Shown here piece by piece: positions 23,931 to 27,932 of a stretch of DNA of 27,932 bases. Position 1 is the stretch's first letter, and the number at the start of each line of letters is the position of its first letter. This DNA is from UM-FILTER-37-12 sp964344965 (GTDB lineage Bacteria > Patescibacteriota > Patescibacteriia > Magasanikbacterales > UBA922), in assembly GCA_964344965.1 (NCBI GenBank), contig CAYFPJ010000018.1, positions 1-27,932 of the forward strand, read 5' to 3'. A model generated the notes under the pieces. The model saw only the letters and a program-made list of their open reading frames with translations, did no database searches and was not told the DNA's origin. Both the position numbers and the translations under genes were made by a program.

Positions 23931-24684
23931 AATTCTTATAAATTCTTCTTGCACTAGCTTGGGCGGTAGGCATAACTAGTAAATATTCAATATTGACACT
24001 CTTTGGTCTAGAAATGGCAAAAAGGATTGTCTCGGCAATATCTTTAGCATATAGCGGTGTGTAACCTCTGTAGACTGCTGAAGCAGTATTTTCATCTCCC
24101 TTGAAGCGGACATTAGAAAAATTGGTATCTACTGCTCCAGGTGCTATGTCTGTCACTCTTACGCCAGTACCAGCCAGATCAATACGTAAGGCTTTGCTAA
24201 TCATTTTCACATAGGCCTTTGTGCCACAATATACAGATCCACCCTCATAAGCTTCTATGCCTGCAATAGAGCTGACATTGACAATATGGCCTTTGGTTTT
24301 TTTGAGAGCTGGTATGGTTAGTTGAGCTACTTTTGTAAATGCTTTAATATTTATATCGATCATTTTTTCAAAATCATTCCATTCGTAGTTATCAAATGAA
24401 TCACTACCAAGAGCTAGTCCAGCATTATTAATTAAGACGTCAATATTTTTATCATTTATTTCATTAAAAAAATTATCAATTTCCTCACTCTTTTCGAGGT
24501 CAACTTTATAAACCAAAACAGAAACATCATACTCCTTTTCTAGCTTTAATTTTATTTCTTCTAATTTTTCTAATCTACGAGCTAGTAAAATTAGAGACCT
24601 ACCTTCTTTTGCTAGAGATGAGGCGCAGGCTTCTCCAATGCCAGAGCTAGCGCCAGTAATGAGAACAAAATTGTTATCAGCCAT
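23929..24684 (-). CDS. Short-chain dehydrogenase/reductase (SDR)
   Basis: A classical SDR of 251 residues: cofactor motif TGASSGIG at 10-17, NNAG at 86-89, catalytic Ser138/139 in NVSSIAG, and Tyr152-x-x-x-Lys156 in VYCGTKAYVK. The run SLILLARRLEKLEEIKLKLE, with Arg residues after the second strand, suggests NADP preference. PGAVDTNFSNVRF is the usual post-catalytic region. Substrate unknown; the family resembles YdfG-type 3-hydroxy acid or serine dehydrogenases. It is the last gene of a tightly packed minus-strand operon, one base after the YbaK-like gene, and its stop overlaps the T-tract of the RNA terminator. Confidence 0.93.
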   Translation of the reverse strand: MADNNFVLITGASSGIGEACASSLAKEGRSLILLARRLEKLEEIKLKLEKEYDVSVLVYKVDLEKSEEIDNFFNEINDKNIDVLINNAGLALGSDSFDNYEWNDFEKMIDINIKAFTKVAQLTIPALKKTKGHIVNVSSIAGIEAYEGGSVYCGTKAYVKMISKALRIDLAGTGVRVTDIAPGAVDTNFSNVRFKGDENTASAVYRGYTPLYAKDIAETILFAISRPKSVNIEYLLVMPTAQASARRIYKN

Positions 24685-24685
24685 A

Positions 24686-25147
24686 TTATTCTTTTGAAAA
24701 ATTAAATGTTTCAGGGTTTGTAATTTTTAAATAATCTTTTACAGACATGATGATTGAGTCTGTCAGAGACCCGGCATTGAAAGCTATTTTTTCATTATTC
24801 ACTATAGAATTGTCTACATACAGATCTAGCTCTAAGATAGGCCTACCAAATGGAGGGACCGATCCGGGCACCAATCCTGTCAGTTCTAATAATTCTTCTC
24901 GATTGGCAAACCTCACTTTTTTGGCGCCAAATTTTTTCTTCACTGCACTTGAATCTAATTTTTTGGCACCGCTAAGTATTAGGATTTTAAAATCTTGGTC
25001 AATTTTTAAAACGATAGCTTTTCCACCGGTAGAAAGGTCCTCACCGCGAGCTTGGGCAGATTCTTCCGATGTTTTGGTTGGTTCGTGGTGAACTACTCGA
25101 TATTCTATAGATTGGGAATCAAGCCAGTCTTTTATTTTTTCAAACAT
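24686..25147 (-). CDS. YbaK/ProX-like aminoacyl-tRNA editing protein
   Basis: A 153-residue stand-alone editing-domain protein, of the family that hydrolyses mischarged tRNAs such as Cys- or Ala-tRNA(Pro). Family features: FEKIKDWLDSQSIEYRVVHHEPTKTSEESA at the N-terminus, GKAIVLKI with the conserved lysine, ILSGAKKLDSSAVKKKFGAKKVRFA, LTGLVPGSVPPFG and the ending AFNAGSLTDSIIMS. Longer upstream starts exist, but ATG 25147 gives the family N-terminus and lies one base after the stop of the TfoX-like gene (TAATATG), so it is the likely start. Which amino acid it edits cannot be read from sequence. Confidence 0.9.
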   Translation of the reverse strand: MFEKIKDWLDSQSIEYRVVHHEPTKTSEESAQARGEDLSTGGKAIVLKIDQDFKILILSGAKKLDSSAVKKKFGAKKVRFANREELLELTGLVPGSVPPFGRPILELDLYVDNSIVNNEKIAFNAGSLTDSIIMSVKDYLKITNPETFNFSKE

Positions 25148-25148
25148 A

Positions 25149-25502
25149 TTATTTTTTCTTCTTTGTCTTCTTACTTTTTTTGGCAAGAGGATTGAAATCA
25201 AGTGCTAGCTGTACCCAGTATTCTAGATCTTCATATTCATCGATCACATCTGGTTCTACATAGACGAATCCTTTCATAGGTCGACCGGTAAAGGTCATTT
25301 CCTTACAACCTTCTTTTTCTAGGGCATCTGCGTAGGCATCTGGTCCTATTCGAGCCATGATTTCTTCACCCACTATTCCCATGCACATTTTTTCATCGAC
25401 CATAAAACAAAGACCGCCCATCATTTCTCTGGGCTCGTACTCTACTTTTTTATTTTTTAACACTTGAGCTACTCGGCTGCCAAGGTTTTGGTCGTAAGCC
25501 AT
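25149..25502 (-). CDS. TfoX N-terminal-domain protein
   Basis: A 117-residue protein that matches the TfoX N-terminal domain: REMMGGLCFMVDEKMCMGIV, then EEIMARIGPDAYADALEKEG, MTFTGRPMKGFVYVEPDVID and YWVQLALDF. The tail is lysine-rich (KKSKKTKKKK). In gammaproteobacteria TfoX/Sxy controls competence genes, but stand-alone N-domains are widespread and their role is unknown, so competence should not be assumed. It sits in the middle of the five-gene operon, one base after the 25504 gene and one base before the YbaK-like gene. Confidence 0.88.
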   Translation of the reverse strand: MAYDQNLGSRVAQVLKNKKVEYEPREMMGGLCFMVDEKMCMGIVGEEIMARIGPDAYADALEKEGCKEMTFTGRPMKGFVYVEPDVIDEYEDLEYWVQLALDFNPLAKKSKKTKKKK

Positions 25503-25503
25503 A

Positions 25504-25971
25504 TCAACACATTACTGCGTATATAGGTCCTTCAGGATCGTATAGTTGTTCATCTTCGGTGATATACTCTTCTAGCTTTGCTATCAAAATTCTTATATCA
25601 TCTGCCTTTGAGCTATGTTCTTCTTTGTTTGCTTGTCTTTTCAAGAATCTTATCATAGGGCCAACTTCCATAAGGATCGCAGTATTTTTTGCACTAAGGA
25701 CACTATCCAAATGGGTTGAGTCTATTGCCGTCCTGATAGCGTCTCTTTTTTCTTTAAATTTTGTGTTTTCTTGTGAATCAAAATATGCCTCTAAATCGTC
25801 TATAATCTGACGCATTAGACCTCTTTGATCATCTTCTGGAGCTTCTGTTGCAGCATCTTCGACCTCGCCTTCGTCAATAGAATTTTCTCTGTTTGGAGAA
25901 AGTGCTTCTTTTCGTAGTTGGTGTAAACCTCCGCCAATTGGATGACGGTATATTATTTTATCTTTTGGCAT
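25504..25971 (-). CDS. Protein of unknown function
   Basis: 155 residues, acidic and soluble, no signal peptide. An N-terminal basic patch (KDKIIYRHPIGGGLHQLRKE) leads to an acidic linker (EVEDAATEAPEDDQRG) and then helices (LMRQIIDDLEAYFDSQENTK, MIRFLKRQANKEEHSSKADD, IRILIAKLEEYITEDEQLYD). The helical part resembles all-alpha scaffolds but no family is recognised. Its stop is one base before the TfoX start and its own start is two bases after the upstream gene, so it belongs to the operon. Confidence 0.75.
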   Translation of the reverse strand: MPKDKIIYRHPIGGGLHQLRKEALSPNRENSIDEGEVEDAATEAPEDDQRGLMRQIIDDLEAYFDSQENTKFKEKRDAIRTAIDSTHLDSVLSAKNTAILMEVGPMIRFLKRQANKEEHSSKADDIRILIAKLEEYITEDEQLYDPEGPIYAVMC

Positions 25972-25973
25972 AT

Positions 25974-26234
25974 TTATAATTTTCCAAGAGCATCATCACA
26001 AACTTTTCTCAATTTTTCTACGGCTTCTTTGTCAAGATAAAAATAATTGGTACTCATACCAAGAGGGGCAGATGCCTTTTGGCGGATGATGAGGAGTTTT
26101 TTGTTAAATTTTTCACCTAAGATGGCGTCGTAGGTTAGTTTGGTGACACCTTTTTTTATTTCACCAATTTCGGCAAGAGATTCTGATTCCTTACCTGTGA
26201 AAAATAATTTTTCTGCTTTTTTGAAAATGCTCAT
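25974..26234 (-). CDS. Small protein of unknown function
   Basis: An 86-residue protein, first gene of the five-gene minus-strand operon. It has a helix-turn start (SIFKKAEKLFFTGKESESLAEIGEIKKGVT) and a beta-rich middle (KKLLIIRQKASAPLGMSTNYFYLDKEAVEKLRK). No known family. No clear promoter or Shine-Dalgarno site is seen in the 50 bases upstream, where the three-way-junction RNA candidate begins on the opposite strand. Confidence 0.7.
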   Translation of the reverse strand: MSIFKKAEKLFFTGKESESLAEIGEIKKGVTKLTYDAILGEKFNKKLLIIRQKASAPLGMSTNYFYLDKEAVEKLRKVCDDALGKL

Positions 26235-26289
26235 ATTTTTTTGGTTAAGATAGATTATTTTGTTAAGGTATTATTCCATCACAACGTTT

Positions 26290-26440
26290 GCGTATATCTG
26301 ATGTTTGCCTCTATTCCATTTTAAAAATTAAAAGTTATAGAGGCAAATATGGGTGAGGTCTCTCGAAAGAGAGCGAACCTCATACATGGTGTTAGCTGAT
26401 GTACGCTTTTTCTTTTAACCCGATAGGGTTGTTTTTCTAT
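26290..26440 (+). ncRNA. Candidate three-way-junction RNA with terminator
   Basis: P1: GCGTATATC 26290-98 with GATGTACGC 26398-406 (9 pairs, one G-U). P2: TTTGCCTCTAT 26304-14 with ATAGAGGCAAA 26337-47 (11 pairs) capped by TTTTAA/TTAAAA. P3: ATG 26349-51 / CAT 26385-87, then TGAGGT/ACCTCA and CTCTC-GAAA-GAGAG, with a GAAA tetraloop and a 3-nt bulge. A terminator, AACCC-GATA-GGGTT and T-run (26417-26435), follows at once. The plus strand has no protein gene downstream, so it is either a free RNA or a mobile RNA-like repeat. No good promoter is seen upstream. I could not assign it to a known riboswitch class. Confidence 0.5.
26417..26436 (+). terminator. Intrinsic terminator after the three-way-junction RNA
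   Basis: AACCC pairs with GGGTT around a GATA loop, with a T-run on the 3' side and a T-rich stretch before it. Oriented for plus-strand transcripts only. Confidence 0.65.
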
Positions 26441-26462
26441 AATGATCAAATTGATTTTTCAT

Positions 26463-26517
26463 GTTGGCGGGGGCGCAAGAGGGAAAATCAAAAAGGGTGA
26501 ATTGCGCCCCCGCCAAC
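26463..26517. repeat. GC-rich perfect 16-bp hairpin
   Basis: GTTGGCGGGGGCGCAA at 26463-26478 is fully complementary to TTGCGCCCCCGCCAAC at 26502-26517, with a 23-base loop rich in A and G. It lies seven bases from the Fic stop. It could end the Fic transcript; T-rich sequence follows on the minus strand (GATTTTTCA is the left flank read in reverse). Confidence 0.8.
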
Positions 26518-26523
26518 ACTCAA

Positions 26524-27474
26524 TTATTTCACTTTCCTTTTTCTGTCACGTCTTTTCATGTAACGATCCACAGCTTCTTTGGTTGTAACCCAATCACGAC
26601 CTTCTGTGTGTGCCGCTAGTTTGCCTTGTCGTGCCAAAAGATTGAGGTATTTTGCGGAATACGGAGTTTTTTCTGCCACATCAGCAAGTTTCATGAATTT
26701 TTCTCGTTTTTTATCTGTCGGAGTAAGTGTTTTAAGATACAAGTCTAGTGAACGCTCAACAGATTGAGCAATAAAGCGAGCAAATGGTTCAAGATTTTTC
26801 TTGTCGGCTTGATCAAGCGCTCGGTAATATTTTTTTCTGTCATTTTTCAAGACAATGGACAAAGGAAAACCAGCCTGCATTAAAATGAGGTTCATCAAAA
26901 GTCGAGAGGTGCGTCCATTACCGTCAAAAAATGGATGAATGAAAACAAGTTTGTGGTGTGTGAGCGTTGCAAGCTCAACAACATGTAGTTTTTTTCGTTT
27001 GGCAGAAAACCACTTAACAAGGTCATGCATGTGTTGCGACACTTCAAGTGCGTCAGGTGGTGTATGATCAGCGCCGCCAATGATCACGTTTGAGTTTCTA
27101 TATCTTCCGGCCCACTCTTTGTCGGTTTCCTGCACAATGAGCATATGGAGTTGTTTGATCAAATTTTCGGAGAGCGTATGGTGTTTGCCTTTTTCAATCA
27201 AATCATACAAATACTCAAGAGCCTGGTAATGATCTTTTGCTTCCAAATGATCTTTGAGTGGCTTTCCTTTCACGGTTAACCCCTCGTTAATAACAAGAAA
27301 CGTCTCTTTGAGTGTTAAAGAGTTACCTTCAATGGCATTGGAGTTGTACGTCATTTCAATACGAAGCTGGTCTCTGAGTTTTTCAACCGCTGATTTCGGA
27401 AGTGGGCGGAGTGAATTGAGACGTTTTAGTTTGTCGTTGAGACGATTTTGTAGGGATTGATTTAAGTGAGACAT
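26524..27474 (-). CDS. Fic family protein with N-terminal inhibitory motif
   Basis: Fic enzymes usually transfer AMP to Ser/Thr/Tyr of a target protein. The 316-residue protein has the Fic motif HPFFDGNGRTSR at 180-191 with the catalytic His180, and the phosphate-binding residues that follow. The inhibitory motif (S/T)xxxE(G/N) is present as Ser45-NAI-Glu49-Gly50, N-terminal to the core, making it a class II, self-inhibited form. A C-terminal DNA-binding-like region (LLARQGKLAAHTEGRDWVTT, KEAVDRYMKRRDRKRKVK) suggests autoregulation. A dyad operator-like site covers its promoter. It resembles Fic proteins of filament/toxin-like type, but no antitoxin gene is adjacent. The target is unknown. 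Confidence 0.93.
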   Translation of the reverse strand: MSHLNQSLQNRLNDKLKRLNSLRPLPKSAVEKLRDQLRIEMTYNSNAIEGNSLTLKETFLVINEGLTVKGKPLKDHLEAKDHYQALEYLYDLIEKGKHHTLSENLIKQLHMLIVQETDKEWAGRYRNSNVIIGGADHTPPDALEVSQHMHDLVKWFSAKRKKLHVVELATLTHHKLVFIHPFFDGNGRTSRLLMNLILMQAGFPLSIVLKNDRKKYYRALDQADKKNLEPFARFIAQSVERSLDLYLKTLTPTDKKREKFMKLADVAEKTPYSAKYLNLLARQGKLAAHTEGRDWVTTKEAVDRYMKRRDRKRKVK

Positions 27475-27476
27475 AT

Positions 27477-27517
27477 TTAATATGGTTTAGATAATTTATT
27501 ACACTATACCATATTAA
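27477..27517 (-). promoter_or_regulatory. Operator-like dyad before the Fic gene
   Basis: TTAATATGGTTTAG at 27477-27490 and CTATACCATATTAA at 27504-27517 are complementary at 13 of 14 positions, with a 13-base spacer. The upstream arm overlaps the -10 box of the candidate promoter and the other lies between it and ATG 27474. Binding of a dimeric repressor, perhaps Fic itself, would block transcription. Confidence 0.6.
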
Positions 27518-27530
27518 GGATTTTATCTAA
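27503..27530 (-). promoter_or_regulatory. Candidate promoter of the Fic gene
   Basis: TTAGAT (27530-27525) and TATAGT (27508-27503), spacer 16 bases, read on the minus strand. The -10 overlaps the operator dyad. Confidence 0.45.
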
Positions 27531-27715
27531 AATGTAGGATGTGTATAAAAATGAATGAAGGCCGACGGTACTTTTCGATTGCTCGAATTTCCCGCCGACC
27601 TTGTATTGACCTCCTTTTCGGTCATCTCACTCCTTCTTTTTGCTTTTGAGGTTGCTTCGAATGGTCCACACCTTCTCGACGATACGACTGTGAGCATGAT
27701 GTCGATTTTGCTCAT
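27527..27715 (-). CDS. Small protein of unknown function, GC-rich pair
   Basis: A 62-residue basic protein (KAKRRSEMTEKEVNTRSAGN), no signal peptide, no known family. ATG 27715 overlaps the stop of the upstream gene (ATGA), with a good Shine-Dalgarno run (GGGGAG) before it, so the two genes are translationally coupled. The base composition is richer in GC than the neighbouring genes. A folded stretch (GGUCGGCGG with CCGUCGGCC, two wobble pairs) lies within the last part of this frame, followed by a T-rich region. Coding status is likely but not proved. Confidence 0.5.
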   Translation of the reverse strand: MSKIDIMLTVVSSRRCGPFEATSKAKRRSEMTEKEVNTRSAGNSSNRKVPSAFIHFYTHPTF

Positions 27716-27932
27716 AATCTGCTCCCCTTATTATTCTCGATCTTTGCAAGCATCAGCAGGTGTGGTCCGACGAAGACACCGAGACCCATACAGATGACGC
27801 TCACAATGACCAACATGGCGCGCGACTGGGTTAGTGGTTGCCTTGTCACGACAAGCACAACAACTAATCCCGCTAGACCCAGGATTATACACGCCCAGCC
27901 TGCCACCTTGTTTTTCTTTACCTTCTGGCTAA
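27712..27932 (-). CDS. Small two-helix membrane protein, 5' end beyond window
   Basis: The open frame runs to the window edge (SQKVKKNKVAGWACIILG), so the N-terminus is probably outside. If it starts inside, GTG 27906 is the candidate. Two hydrophobic stretches, GWACIILGLAGLVVVLVVTR and AMLVIVSVICMGLGVFVGPH, are joined by a short polar turn. The last residues, NNKGSRL, end in TGA overlapping the ATG of the next gene. GC-rich like its partner. Function unknown. Confidence 0.65.
   Translation of the reverse strand, partial: SQKVKKNKVAGWACIILGLAGLVVVLVVTRQPLTQSRAMLVIVSVICMGLGVFVGPHLLMLAKIENNKGSRL

Noticed and set aside
24686..25201. Long start of the YbaK-like gene at 25201
   Set aside because: It would overlap the TfoX-like gene by about 50 bases and adds a non-family tail; ATG 25147 fits better.
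26281..26410. Integron attC-like site
   Set aside because: Neither end matches RYYYAAC or GTTRRRY, and no integrase is present.
1..27932. CRISPR array
   Set aside because: The repeats are dispersed over kilobases and separated by genes, not by uniform spacers.

Overview
This AT-rich window looks like a piece of a Patescibacteria (CPR) chromosome. That is an inference. It rests on the mix of a SWIB-domain protein, a GxxExxY protein, a TraD/VirD4-like ATPase beside CPR-style proteins of unknown function, signal-peptide proteins with no recognisable relatives, and many palindromic repeats. TGA acts as a normal stop codon, so this is not a code-25 lineage. No rRNA, CRISPR array, integrase or transposase gene is visible. 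One tRNA, tRNA-Gln(CUG), is present.

Layout. 1-1100: purM (minus). 1158-1537: a GC-rich small gene or RNA with its own promoter and terminator. 1600-6390: a promoter, a split GNAT acetyltransferase and full-length purL (plus). 6400-7120: a GxxExxY nuclease-like gene set in a cassette of direct and inverted repeats. 7113-8895: folD and a frameshifted EamA transporter. 8931-9390: a 31-residue cysteine-rich microprotein and the tRNA. 9401-12105: a secreted C39-like peptidase with EF-hand-like loops, then dnaX. 12340-12609: SWIB gene (plus). 12677-17920: an operon of three secreted proteins behind a near-consensus promoter, two of them split by the repeat. 18201-22404: an OB-like protein, the TraD/VirD4-like ATPase and an acidic partner. 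22701-23543: a class IV aminotransferase. 23570-23930: a strongly folded RNA candidate. 23929-26234: a tight five-gene minus-strand operon (two unknowns, TfoX-N, YbaK-like editing protein, SDR). 26290-26440: a three-way-junction RNA candidate with its own terminator. 26463-27530: a hairpin and a Fic gene with an operator-like dyad. 27527-27932: a GC-rich two-gene pair cut by the window edge.

The main novelty is a 138-139 bp repeat present six times (one copy cut by the window start). All copies lie on the plus strand, and each complete copy follows AATCT. Each carries two perfect hairpins with CTTG loops. Three copies split genes, and removing the same interval restores the frame exactly in all three (251, 321 and 1083 codons). 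There is no target duplication. This behaviour fits a non-autonomous IS200/IS605-like element mobilised from elsewhere. Two subfamilies are present. The next best leads are two independent structured-RNA candidates (23605-23930 and 26290-26440) and the repeat-flanked GxxExxY cassette.
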